From Datisca glomerata (taxonomy: Eukaryota > Streptophyta > Magnoliopsida > Cucurbitales > Datiscaceae), in assembly GCA_003255025.1 (NCBI GenBank), contig QANY01007891.1, positions 1,952,558 to 2,016,557 on the forward strand: 64,000 bases of DNA, given 5' to 3'. The position numbers were made by a program, and so were the translations under genes. The notes beneath the pieces were generated by a model. The model was not told the DNA's origin. It worked only from the letters and a program-made list of their open reading frames with translations, and ran no database searches. Below, piece after piece: positions 25,125 to 35,735 of this stretch (position 1 is the stretch's first letter; every line of letters begins with the position of its first letter).

Positions 25125-27164
25125 TTCAGTTTCTACCTACCCACTCTCTCTTTCTCTCTCCTTCCAGTACCTTACTGTTACAATAACGAAGAATGACCCA
25201 AAAAAAATATCACATGTCGACTTATAAAATAGAAATCTTTTTCTGACAACTTAGTCCAATAGATTTAACAGTGAAAATGTAAATTGTTGATTGCATTTAT
25301 ATGTATCATGTTCTAGCAAGCATTCAATTTCATCAGGAAAAGGAAAAATGGAGGATTTCAAGCACCTAAAGCTAAACATATTGGTTCACAGATTCATGTT
25401 AATGCATAAGAACCGAAAAGGGAGAACAACCTAACTGGGCAGCCATGCTTGATGATTCCAGATTTTGCCTCAGCAATGCTTTCCAAAGAGCCCCCAAGTG
25501 CGTCTAAATGTTCTTCACCTATCGTGGTTATGATTGATAAAGCAAGTCCAGAGCTACTAATAATATTAGTTGCATCTCGTGCCCCGCCTAATCCTGCCTA
25601 CGACAATCAAATACTAAAATAAGGTCATGTGAGATAATATAACTTCAGCATAAAAAAGTAAAGTGAAAAGTAGAGTAACCAAGGAGAATGATAACCTCAA
25701 TAACTGCAACATCAACATCCTCTTGAGCAAAAAGTTTGAATGCCAGAGCGGTAAGAACCTGAAACCTTTCATTGCAAAAATTAGAAAAAAAAAATCAAGT
25801 ATTTAAATTAAAGAAGACTTGGTACAGTGCAAAAGTCTTAAAATTCTCTTCACTAATTACGGCATGGCTTAATGAAACTTACACAGCAGCATTTGATTTT
25901 CCTTTCTTTTGGTCATAATCCAAACATAATTTAATTGGAAAATGGACTATTATGGCACAATTAACCACCTATTACAGAGCAAAACTTACACATAAATCGT
26001 CAAACCAACAGACTAATATCTAATAACAATTAATCAACAGACTATGCGTATGGATACCTCAAAATGACTTATTCGTCCATTTTCAAGTCCCATTGACTGA
26101 TCAAGTATTTTCTTGTTCGTATTAAAAAGGGAATTTAATGCCTTTGCTGAGATCATTTCACCCGATCGTCCAACAGATATACGCTCCCTTATAGTCTGAA
26201 TATGTGGGCTGCACATGAAATGACGTCCACGGTCAGAAAGATCCAGATAGAAAAGGCAATGACTGAAAATTACATACCTTTTCTCAAACTACCTGATGAA
26301 AACATGAATTGGAACCATACCTAGTATAAGAACCAACAGAATACCCTTCTGCGCGTAAAATGCTGCTCAGAAATGAAGCAGTTGATCCTTTACCCTTCGT
26401 CCCGGCAATATGGATTGCCTATATCATCTAACATGTTAGTTATAACCAAATTTAATAATTTATCAACAGATATACTAATGAATTGAAGGGAGTTGGAGTG
26501 CATAATCTAACCATTGTAGATTGATATGAATGATTTTGTTTAGGTTAAAACACCAAAACATGGCAAAATAGACAGTTTAAAGCTCAGAATTGCTCTTCCA
26601 TCAAGACACTATCTTCATTATGGGCCAATCTTACTTAACTATTCCTCAAATTCTTTTTTCCTCCAACAGCATAAGAAACAAATCGCATAATTATCATAAA
26701 TGGTAACTCTTATATTTATTGCTTTTCTGTGGAATGAAACAGCATATGGACACAATAACACATAATTAAAAAATCTTTACTAATCGGAACTCAGAATTTC
26801 AGTTTCTTTTATTTTTCATTAATTAAACAGATAACCAACAGAAAAATCGACCAATTCAGCATTATATATGGCGGACCTTGAATTTGGACTGAGGATCACC
26901 CAGTAGTTCCATTAGCCTTCGCATCCGACCCAGATCAAACCCATCATCAGAGTCCGTACCCGCACCTTTGGGTACGCCCAGTTTCTCAAAGTTCTTCAAG
27001 GACTCCAGATATTCCATGAAGTCATTCAGTTCTGGGTCCTCAGAGTGAGTGCTGAAGCACTGTTTGAGGCCTACTTTGGCGACGAATCCTCCGCCAATTG
27101 AAGAAATTGGAGACTTTCTTCGACAGAGTGTGGAATAATGACAGAAAAGCTTACGAATGTTCAT
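21199..27164 (-). CDS. Dihydrofolate synthetase / folylpolyglutamate synthase family protein, 10 exons
   Basis: ATP-dependent Mur-ligase-type enzyme joining glutamate to dihydropteroate (DHFS) or to folates (FPGS). It most resembles the mitochondrial plant DHFS. Predicted exons: 27164-26877, 26418-26321, 26208-26058, 25758-25696, 25597-25436, 24497-24309, 24204-24105, 22266-22135, 21896-21765, 21545-21199. All have GT/AG borders and join into 1,662 nt (553 aa plus stop). Residues 1-25 are basic and hydroxylated, like a mitochondrial presequence. The P-loop GTKGKGST is at 102-109, [11 protein letters not shown] at 129-139, [10 protein letters not shown] at 202-211, [10 protein letters not shown] at 227-236 followed by AKSGIIK with the family lysine, DGAHTKES at 393-400, and a conserved [10 protein letters not shown] near the C terminus. 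The donor of exon 5 (CCA|GTTAGG) was chosen because the neighbouring GTTAG|GTTG site breaks the frame. Intron 7 holds a transposon and intron 5 a hairpin and minisatellite. Family assignment is firm; DHFS rather than FPGS is inferred. Confidence 0.92.
22541..23791. mobile_element. Non-autonomous DNA transposon in intron 7 of the folate gene
   Basis: The left end AGTTTGTCAGGATCG and the right end, reverse-complemented TAGTTGTCAAAATCG, are imperfect inverted repeats. Both are followed by GATCC/GGATC-rich subterminal sequence ('ggatcggatcgaagatcg' left, 'gatcctaccgatcatgttct' twice in tandem on the right at about 23653-23692). The ends resemble plant hAT-type MITEs. No transposase and no clear target duplication. 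The AT-rich interior contains a duplicated 'gtttcatcttgggctatttttt' phrase near 23514-23560. Confidence 0.5.
24866..24997. repeat. 45-bp tandem repeat, 3 copies, intron 5 of the folate gene
   Basis: Units begin ggatggacattgatcattca at 24866, 24911 and 24956, with two or three differences between copies. Confidence 0.95.
25044..25186. repeat. Long foldback hairpin built on (AG)n, intron 5
   Basis: The left arm has gtaaggtactgggaggagag (from 25051) running into an AG run to 25120. The right arm has ctctctccttccagtacctt then ac (25154-25174). The arms are inverted repeats extending outward through 'attactgtaagg' and 'cttactgttacaat'. The transcript of either strand could form a long stem. Confidence 0.8.
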
Positions 27165-27363
27165 TAGGATCGTTTCGTTCCGAGAGAAAATTCAGATAAG
27201 TGAAAGGCCCTCGTACTCGTAGACTCTTGTTTCACTTTCACACTCTCTAAAGCCAGACTCTGTTTCACACATTCGTAGCCTCGTACTAAAGGATAAAATC
27301 CCAAAACCCACTCCACTTTCGACTCTCAAAACCTTCGTGGAAATCAACATGAAAAAGAATGGT
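27165..27363 (-). promoter_or_regulatory. 5' flank/leader of the folate gene
   Basis: Only about 200 bases separate the start codon from the MULE terminus at 27364, so the proximal promoter and 5' UTR must be short or extend into the transposon. The region is CT-rich on the coding strand. I see no certain TATA box. Confidence 0.35.
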
Positions 27364-27919
27364 TCTTTGTAAATAGACCCCTACACTAATCATTCTATAA
27401 AATTTAATATCTATATTAATTTTTACTTATCCTCACCTCTAACGTACTTTCAATTCAAAATTAGTTAATGTAATTATCAAAAAGCCCCTACACGAATTTC
27501 AAATGACAGTTTGAAAAAAAATGATGATTACACATTACACAAACCTTCATCTCTTCGTGTACCTCACTTGCATTCCATCATTTCTCTCTTACAGTTACTA
27601 TCTCTCACTCTCTTGAAGTCGCAACATCTCTCTTTCTGCAAATCCTTCAATCTTCGTCTCCCACAGTAAAGAATCACAACAAGATAAGTTTTTGGGTTTC
27701 TGAGTTTTTGTTTTCTAGATTTTGAGATGTTTTTCCTGGGATTCAAATGTGTTTTTCTAGGTTTCTAATGGTTTTTTTTTATTTCTACATTTCTATTTTT
27801 GTGGATGTCTGAATCACAACAAGATTATTTTTTGGGGTTTCTAATATTTATTTCTGAATTTCTGAGTGTTTTTTTGTTCTGGGATTCTAAGTATTTTTTT
27901 CTAGGTTTCTAAGGTCCTA

Positions 27920-28125
27920 GTCTTGCATCGTATCTGTTTTATGGGTACATGCTCGTCGTGTAACCATCATGTAGTTTACATGAGGATCGTATAAATCTCG
28001 TGTACACTACAAGATGGTTACACGCTCAAAGTGCTCCATCGTATAATTTACACGAGGATTTCACGAGGGTCGTGTACCCATCATGTAGTCTACACGATGA
28101 CTACACGAGCATTGTATACATTTTC
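27920..28125. repeat. Palindromic GTGTAG/CTACAC repeat, cluster 1
   Basis: Repeated half-sites such as tcgtgtaa, catgtagt, ctacacgatgactacacgag. It lies upstream of the DUF1985 exon, in intron or leader. Confidence 0.8.
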
Positions 28126-28161
28126 TGAACTTATGTTTGCTTTGAATTTTCTACAGGTTAT

Positions 28162-28566
28162 GGCTTCATAAAAAATGCAACTAAGATATATCCATGACGT
28201 TAACAGAATTCCAAAAGCAAGGGCCAATGCAAAGTGCAATACCCACTGCATAAAGGATATCAAGTCCAAGCTAACAAGTCATCAACTCTCCCTATTTAGG
28301 GAGACATACTTTGGACATATCATTGATCTCCCAGCCATGAAGTTTTCAGCAACTATATGCCACTAGGTGCTTGCCATAGAGATCGAATATGTCAACGGCA
28401 CTCCATCTGAGAAGAAAATCTGATTTTTTGTCAACGAGGAACCATTGTGCTTCTCCAAGAATGAGTTCTTCTTGATGATCGGACTAAAGTTCGGTGAATC
28501 TCGGGATGAGAAGAAGACCGGTGGCCCCAATAGATTCTCTGATATGTACTTTCTCAAAGTCATCGT
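28162..28566 (+). pseudogene. DUF1985 domain gene relic (MULE-associated)
   Basis: The translation reads KCNTHCIKDIKSKLTSHQL, FRETYFGHIIDLPAMKFSAT, a stop, then VLAIEIEYVNGTPSEKKI, another stop, FFVNEEPLCFSKNEFFLMIG and LKFGESRDEKKTGGPNRF. This is the plant DUF1985 domain that precedes Ulp1-like proteases in transposon-borne genes. Two in-frame stops, with otherwise continuous sequence, show recent decay. The exon probably ends near 28562, where palindromic repeats resume. Confidence 0.8.
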
Positions 28567-28735
28567 GTAGATTACACGAGGTTCGTGTAACCATCGTGTA
28601 GTCTACATGAGGGATACTCGAGGTCCGTGTAACCGATTGTGTAGTCTACACGATTACCACACGAGATTCGTGTAACCGATCGTGTAGTCTACATGATGAC
28701 TACATGAGGTCTGTGTAACAGATCGTGTAGTCACC
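28561..28735. repeat. Palindromic GTGTAG/CTACAC repeat, cluster 2
   Basis: About four tandem units; cores such as tcgtgtagtctacacgat are near-perfect 17-bp palindromes. It follows the DUF1985 exon directly. Confidence 0.85.
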
Positions 28736-28785
28736 CTTTTTATGGTTTGCCTGCTTAATATTACATGTTTTTAGTCGACGCCTCC

Positions 28786-29720
28786 TTAGTCACCCTTTCT
28801 AGTAGAAGAGGAAGCTAATGAGGAGGAGAAGGCCATTGAAAAGGGAGAGGATAAGAAGAAGATGAGTAAGAGGTCTGAGAAGGCCATTGAAAAAACAGAG
28901 GAGCATAAGATTATGTCCAAGAAGTTCAACGGACATGAAAATTGGGTGAAAAAATGTCTAATTAGAATAGACCAAAGGAGCACTTCAATGGACAAGAAGA
29001 TTATGTCCATGCAATCTGATATTTCCTTTGTAATTTTCCAAATTAAAATTTTGATGGATCATCTGACAACATCGAGGTCAGATGATAACTCATTATGTCC
29101 TCGATCTGCAATGACGATGGTTAGTGATGGGAATGAGACGAAAACTGAGAAGGAAGAGAAAAAAATGAAGAAGGAGACAAGGAACAAAAGGAAGAAGAAG
29201 AAGAGGTGGTAGAGAATGAATAAGAAGAAGAATAGATGGTAGAGAAGGAAGAAGAAGAGAAGGAACAAAAGCAAGAAGAAGAAGAAAAAGAAGAGAAAGA
29301 AGAAAGAGAATGTGAGGAGGAAGAACAATAAAAAGAAGGAAGAGAAGAAGAAGAAGAAGAGAAAGAATGTAATAAGGAGGAGGAATGTGAAAAGAAGAAA
29401 GATGAAAAAGAGAAAGAAATTATAGAAGAGCAAGAAGAAAATAGAAGAGACAAGAAATAGAAGAGAAAAAATAAGAAGAAGAAAAAACAAAAGAAAAAAC
29501 AAAAAAGAAGAAGAAGAAAATGAAGAAAGAACAAAAAAAAAAAGAAAAAACAGAAGAAAAAGAAATACACAAAGAAGAAGAAAAAGAAGGTGAAGAAAAT
29601 AAAAATTAGAAGAAAGAAAGACGAAGAAAAATAAAGAAATAAAAGAAGAAGAAGAAGTTGAAATAAAAACATAAGAAGTAGAAAAAAAGAAGAAGAAGAA
29701 GAAAATGTTATATCGATGGA
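28786..29720 (+). pseudogene. Coiled-coil and Lys/Glu-rich linker of the MULE protease gene
   Basis: An open frame from 28862 gives a charged helical segment (MSKRSEKAIEKTEEHKIMSK, then DQRSTSMDKKIMSMQSDISF), then becomes a run of Lys/Glu codons. From about 29145 to 29720 the plus strand is almost purely purine (GAA/AAG repeats). Such K/E linkers sit between DUF1985 and the protease. The long minus-strand frames here (up to 247 codons of Phe/Ser/Leu) are antisense artefacts. Confidence 0.6.
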
Positions 29721-29859
29721 TTCGGTTCGGTCAACGGAATAGTTCAACGATAAAGGAGAAGAAGAAGAGCTCGCATGCATTGGTGATCTCGGTAAGAGGA
29801 AGATAAAAAGATATCGGGTCTCAGAGTCACCTACGCGCGGCGGAAGCGCGTGACGTGTG

Positions 29860-32058
29860 ATCATTTTAAAAAATTAAACTTTTAATAACAATAGAATATT
29901 TTATTAAAATAAACTTTTAATAACAATAGAATATTTTATTAAAATAAAAATTGCACAACGCTACGATAACAAAAAAACAAAAACTATTGAAAACTATTTT
30001 CAATCAGTCAAAATCTATTATATATTTATATATTAAATCTATAACATATAAGATTAAGAGTCAAATACTTATTGTAGTCTTAATCAAGTATTCTTGCAAA
30101 ATCGATCGATCATTCGTCCCACGAAACCGTTCCAACGATAAGTAGACTTTGAGATCCACACCAAGATCTTCCCACTCAATCTTCAATACACTAGGACATG
30201 TGTGGGGACGTATAATATTACAAGACACTTTTTCTGTCTTTAGATATTCTAATATATGAGATCTAGAGATTTATTAAGAAGTATTTTTGTGAGATTATTC
30301 TTTAAAAGAACATGAAGGATATTCTTTTTTAGATTTGATTAACTATTAATCATAGAAAAAAATCACTATGAGCAATTGTGTTCTCAACTCAATTCTCTGA
30401 TTGATAAATTCACTCTCTGATTCAACTGATTGATGTGATAAACTGATTCATCTGAGCTCATCTGATTGATGTCATCAGCATAATATTTGTATATCTTTCT
30501 TGATAATGACGTATCAGATATTTAAGGATAATTAATAGTAAAAATTAATATTTAATTTAAAATTATCCAATGCATTGGGAACCGATGTGCAGTGTTGCAC
30601 TTCAATACTGTAGTGTCCGTGGCACTACAGTAGTCCATGTCAATCTCTAATACTCAATAAGTGATTAACACGTGGTATGGCACGACAGTAGTCCATGTCA
30701 ATCTCTAATATTCAATAAGTGATTGACACGTGGTAATTACTACAAATTAAATATTTATTTTAATCAGATAAATATCTAGATATTAGTTAATTCAAAATTA
30801 ACATATATGATTACATTTATCAACTAAATTATATGTTATTCCACAAATAATAGATTTAGTTGATCAAAATTATTATTTAATAATAATTTAATTATCTAAT
30901 TTTACAAATTAGATATTTTGTCTCACTTATCGATAATTAAAATAATAATCGATAATTATTTATATATATTTTATTTCTGAAAATTACACTTATATATATA
31001 TATAATTTAATTAATTGGTCACATATAATTATCTCATAATTATGTACTTGCCTCAGGTTAAAAATTCATTTAAAAGTTAGTCATTTTCTCATGTCCTAAA
31101 ATATTCACACCCTAGGAGACCATGAACATATAATCCTAAACTCCAATAAATAAGATTATTAATCAAACTTTTTAATTAAATAATCTTATTTATTATTTTC
31201 ATTATTATTCAACTATAAATATGAAATTGCACTCTTAGAGATTATAGATTATATTTACAGAGTATTCTCATGTAGTCCACTGATATAATCAATTTATGTA
31301 GTTTTGTCCTCCAATTATTGGTTCGTAAATTAGAACTGATCAAAATTATCGTTTTACCCTTCTAATTACCTATTGATCCTTAACTACCATTAATCCACTA
31401 GTGAATGGCTAATTTTATAATCTGATTATAAATTTGAATCCAATAACCATTCAGTTTCAGAATTAACATTTAAATGAACCAATATACGATCCGTTAGGAA
31501 AGCATGGATTCTAAATCTTGTAAGATCATATTCTCAACCATCTATATCACTGAATCTCCAAAACAAAATTCACTAGTCTGTTTTACAAACAAACCTTAAC
31601 GAGTAAATCAAAAGATCAAATAGACATGTATACGAGTTCATGGCTACTCAGGATTCAGATTGTTCTACATATGATCATCAAATTGATGTGTATTAAATCT
31701 TTATGATAAATGAAACGTTGATAAAGATATTAATTCACATCGGTCCAGTCATAATCTCATTATATAAAATACATTTACTAATATATCTATCCACATCAAT
31801 GATCCAGATCTAGATCATACGCATTCATAATACTTAATGAACCATACTAATAATTATTCATTAAAGATTCCATACTTTAATATGTTGTTAACAATTTTAT
31901 TCATTATCTATAATCTCAATCCTCTCGTACAAATAAAAGATCATAGTCTCATTAATGAATATGAAATTTTCAGATATTTATATAAATTATTCAACAATAA
32001 TTTAAAACGGACTTCAAACATGTTCAATCATATAGTGATGTATCTTCAGAGGATGTAT
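29860..32058. mobile_element. AT-rich LTR-like insertion within the MULE (possible solo LTR)
   Basis: This 2.2-kb block differs from the MULE around it: very AT-rich, no palindromic repeats, no coding capacity. 'tgatcatttta' at its left and 'gtatcatttta' at its right may mark the borders (TG...CA with a short duplication), but I could not fix them. Internal duplications: a 37-bp unit twice at 29872-29945 and a 58-bp unit twice at about 30622-30738. Composition and layout suit a Copia-type LTR. Confidence 0.4.
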
Positions 32059-32124
32059 CATTTTAATGTCTGGTTCACCTCCCCAAGGGCAAAGTAAGTT
32101 TTGTAATTTTACTTCTTATTATCA

Positions 32125-32265
32125 TACATGATAGTTACACTGAGTTCGTATAGCCATCGTGTAGTATACATGTTGGTTACACTGACCTCGTGTAGTCATC
32201 GTATAGTATATACGATAGTTACACTGACATCATGTAGCCACCGTTTAGTAAACTAATCGTGTACC
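32125..32265. repeat. Palindromic GTGTAG repeat, cluster 3
   Basis: Units of the type 'gtgtagtatacatg ttggttacactgacctc' repeat about three times, between the insertion and the next protease exon. Confidence 0.7.
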
Positions 32266-32463
32266 TAATTTTGATCTATAGTTACGTTGTATAGGAACGA
32301 GAAATTAGACATTGGATTTTGGAGCGTTGACGTTACCTGATTAAAAAAACTAGTTTATTCACCTTATGCATGGCTTGAGTCAGATGTAAGAAGTTTTTAT
32401 AATTTTTTTAATGTGGTATTTAAAATAAATATAAATATCTTAACTAATCTTTATAACATTGCA

Positions 32464-33407
32464 GCTTCTCGATGCTACGTGCAGCTCATGAAAAAGGATT
32501 TGCAAGACTACAACCCTCATATCAAAATCAGTATTGGTGATTTGATTCTACAAGTAAGTAAGATTTATTTTTTAACTTAATGAAGACTTCATGTAGTTTA
32601 CACGAGGCCTTCATGTTGCCTCGTGTAGACTATATGAAGTCTACACGAGGCCCGAGACTACATGAAGTCTACACGAGGCTTTCACGTTGCCTTGTGGAAG
32701 GCCTGGTGTAGACTTCATGTAGTCTTCATGACCATTTTTATTGATATTGAGGATCTAAATTTTTTTTCCCGTGACATTACAGGGGGACCTGTCTGGCTGA
32801 ATGGAAGAGTTTGAGCAAGATCTTGCATGTTGTGATATTGACATTGAGGATTCGCTCCGGTACTAGGTCCTCAGCTTGTAGACGAATTTTGGAAGGAGCT
32901 AGAAACAGTCTGATAATGTTATCTTTCCAATGAATGTGAACCACAGTAATTGGATTGCAGTTGAGTTTGATTTAAATGGCCAGTGTATTCGTATTTATAA
33001 CTCAATGTACACGCCATATCAACGCTCCTTGTACATTGAAATAATCAAACATTTTATGAAGATTGTCCCTTGGTTGCTTCAAATGATGAACATTTTTTAG
33101 AGAAGAAAGGAGGTCAAACCCAAATATGAGTGAAAATATGAGATCATGAAGTATCCATAACAAGAGAATTTGTAAGTGAAATATAAATTTTTTTTGAAAG
33201 TCCACTAAAATTCCATACATATTATATAATTTTGTTTTTTCATTTCATGTGTTTTGTAGGTTCGATTGTTGGATATTCACCCTTAAGTTTGTTGAAGTTT
33301 TCGCATATGGGAAGAACCTCCAAGATATAACTCAACAAAAAATGCCAAAATATCAAAGACGAACTGCAATTGAGTTATTTGCACGTGGCATAATTGTATC
33401 GAAATAA
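32464..33407 (+). pseudogene. Ulp1-like (C48) cysteine protease relic of the MULE
   Basis: Exon-like pieces: 32464-32552 (QLMKKDLQDYNPHIKI), 32802-32880, 32900-33100 (NVIFPMNVNHSNWIAVEFDL, then IRIYNSMYTPYQ) and 33260-33407 (FDCWIFTLKFVEVFAYGKNL, then RRTAIELFARG and a stop). This is the C-terminal catalytic half of Ulp1/SUMO-protease-like proteins carried by plant MULEs. The catalytic Cys is retained (FDCW; usual DCG). The His expected before W is Asn, and the Asp of 'YDS' is Asn, so it could not work as a protease. Several stops (TAG at about 32866, 32878, 32905) confirm decay. Confidence 0.8.
32590..32735. repeat. Palindromic GTGTAG/CTACAC repeat, cluster 4
   Basis: Units such as 'catgtagtttacacgaggcc' and 'tagactacatgaagtc tacacgaggc' lie in the intron between two protease exons. 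Confidence 0.8.
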
Positions 33408-33584
33408 TTTGGATATATTTTATGGACGTTTTATGCTTAAGCTCATGATTTTAAGAATTTGGAACCGTATTTATAACAAAATTTTATTTTTATACAACCT
33501 CAAATTATGAATTATGGATTTTTATAACTTGTATTTTTAATGCCCAATTTTCTTGTATGTTGTTGAATGCTTTTGGTTACTATA

Positions 33585-33835
33585 TGTGTAGTGTAGGCTT
33601 CATGTAGCCTACACGATGACTTCATGAGCATCGTGTAGGGTTCATGTAGCGTACACGATAACTTCACGGTCATATTGTAATGGAGCTATCAGTTACTCAG
33701 AAGGTAGCCAACACGATGACTTCACGGTCATATTGTAGTGTTCGTGTAGCCTACAAGATGACTTCACGGTCATATTGTAATGTTCATGCAGCCTACACGA
33801 TGACTTCACGGGTATCATGTAGGCTAATTAAACTT
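33585..33835. repeat. Palindromic GTGTAG/CTACAC repeat, cluster 5
   Basis: Five or so units of roughly 40-50 bp, each with the core tgtagcctacacgatgac then ttcacggtcat, between the convergent 3' ends of the protease and transposase relics. Confidence 0.85.
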
Positions 33836-33933
33836 TATGACATTATTAAATAACAAACACAAGTATATTTCTATATCAATATTTCATTTAAGTCTAAAAA
33901 TGTAATTATTTATATTTAAGGGGCTTGGTCATC

Positions 33934-35220
33934 TCATTGAGATAGAGGAATTAGATTTCTGCACGTTTGTTGGTTGTGGCCAGTTTTCCCATAGAGTTTG
34001 CACTTCCTTCTCACTACTTCTTCACCTCTAGATGAAATTCTCTTTGTCATGGGTCTGCCACTTTGTCGCCTCGTTATAGGTGGCAATACCACATTTTCAT
34101 GAACCTTATGGCTGTGACCCAATCTATTTGGTCTCTTAGAGGATGTATTATTTTCGCATACACAACAATTAGAGCCTCAGTTTTATAGAACCTTGAACAC
34201 ATACTGTATGCGAAAATATTGCGCTGCCGAAATGCAAGCAACGCATGCTTGCGTGGAATTTGATCGAGATCAAATTCTTGACACTTACAAGTTTTAAGAT
34301 GCAAGTTTACCACTGCTTCCCTACCCCCCGCGACACGAAACTCGTGGATGTCCGAAGAAAATAATGATAGTGATCGTGATGTAAGATGCTTCTTTTTAAG
34401 CTCAGTCTCAACCCAATCTGTCATCTGTGAGGTGACTTGATAGGCAGTTGTCCGTCATTCATAGAACCACCATCGTGACATGTTACAGATATGTTCTATA
34501 AGGCATGTAATGTGTAGCTTTCTAGCATCCTTCAAAATTTCGGGTTCACCACCAGTATTCAAGTCTGAAATTATTGTATGGTCGTCTTCCACTGATGGTT
34601 TCATCATGATCATCTCCACGGATTGCATCATCATACACCCCCTGATCAAAATCATCATCATCATCACCATCACCATCAACATCCTCATCCTCGAAAACTA
34701 CATTCTCGTCATGACAAAAAATATCATCATGATGATAGTTCCTTTCAAAATGATCAACACTTTCAAAGTGAGGAATGCTTTCATGTAGAGGTTATCGTGA
34801 CATTTATGTTTCAGGAACTCAACTTTGGTATAACCCTGTAGTTTCAAGAACCTGAGATTGTTGTGACATTGTGGTTTCAGGAACCGAGCTTTGAAATGGA
34901 ACAAAATTAAGCTTGGTACTTACAAATAATGGGGTTCGAAGTGATTCTGATTTATACTCCTTAATAAAGAACCGTAAATCTCTATCTTTTAAAATTTCAA
35001 CAGGAGGGCAGTGGACATGACTTTTATGAAGAAATTTGATGGACATATCTTGCTTTGAGGGGTCTGTTTCGAGTTCTTCATGTAATATACCCAATAGCTC
35101 ATGGTAAGTGCAATTTGTTAATATCTCCAATAATTTGGTCTTCTCTCTACTGAAATACCATGCTGTACCATTTTTCATCCAATCTCCATCATGGATTATA
35201 AAAACTTGAACTTGAGACAT
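33934..35220 (-). pseudogene. MULE transposase relic (N-terminal and SWIM zinc-finger parts)
   Basis: Minus strand. N-terminal part 35220-34819: MSQVQVFIIHDGDWMKNGTA, then LLGILHEELETDP, the PB1-like/MuDR N-terminal type. After Asp/His-codon-rich sequence comes SRWWFYERR-like sequence (about 34460), then EFRVAGGREAVVNLHLKTC and CQEFDLDQIPRKHALLAFR, which is the SWIM zinc finger (C-x-C...H; the second Cys of the usual PCKH is Arg). It ends with a CCHC-like tail (RRKCKLYGKTGHNQQTC). The central DDE catalytic domain, about 300 residues, is missing between 34700 and 34820, so the relic could not act. Confidence 0.85.
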
Positions 35221-35279
35221 ATCTGTATATACATCAATGAAGGAAGTTAGTACAAGAAGAATACATAATGAAGTAGAAT

Positions 35280-35735
35280 ACTACACAATGATCGTGTAGC
35301 CATCGTGTAGTCATCGCGTAACCATCGTGTAGTAATCATGTACTGTAATAAGTCTTATACGATGACTACACTATGATCATGTAGTGTACACGAGTATACA
35401 GATGATCGTGTAATGTAATCATGTAAGGTACACGAGGACTACACAAGGATTGTGTAGTTCCATTGTGTAAACTACACGATGATCGTGTAGTGTACACGAG
35501 GAGCACACGATCATCATGTAGTCATCATGTAAAGTACACGATGATTGTGTAGTCCTCATGTAGTGTAATAGATGTTACTCGATGTTCGTGAACTGCTGAA
35601 AAAGTTTCTGATGCACTACACGATGATCATGTAGTGTACGTGAGGTCTACAGAAGAATCGTGTACCATGTGTGTAGTCTACACGAGGCCTGTGTAGTACT
35701 CGTGTAAACCTCATTTACACTACACTATCATCTTG
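35280..35735. repeat. Palindromic GTGTAG/CTACAC repeat, cluster 6 (largest)
   Basis: About 450 bases with over 20 half-sites (gtgtag, ctacacgatgatcgtgtagt, gtacacgag), upstream of the transposase start on the minus strand. Confidence 0.85.

Noticed and set aside
25431..25436. Alternative donor GTTAG|GTTG for exon 5 of the folate gene
   Set aside because: It shifts the frame into a stop in exon 6; the upstream CCA|GTTAGG donor keeps the conserved LVLGGPF reading.
27920..28125. CRISPR-like array in the GTGTAG repeat clusters
   Set aside because: Eukaryotic transposon context, irregular spacing, diverged units and no unique spacers of fixed length.
29059..29864. Long minus-strand open frames (147 and 247 codons) of Phe/Ser/Leu
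   Set aside because: They are the complement of a Lys/Glu-rich purine tract; no signal of a real protein.
34480..34841. Plus-strand His/Ile-rich open frames
   Set aside because: Antisense to the MULE transposase relic (ATG/GAT repeats).
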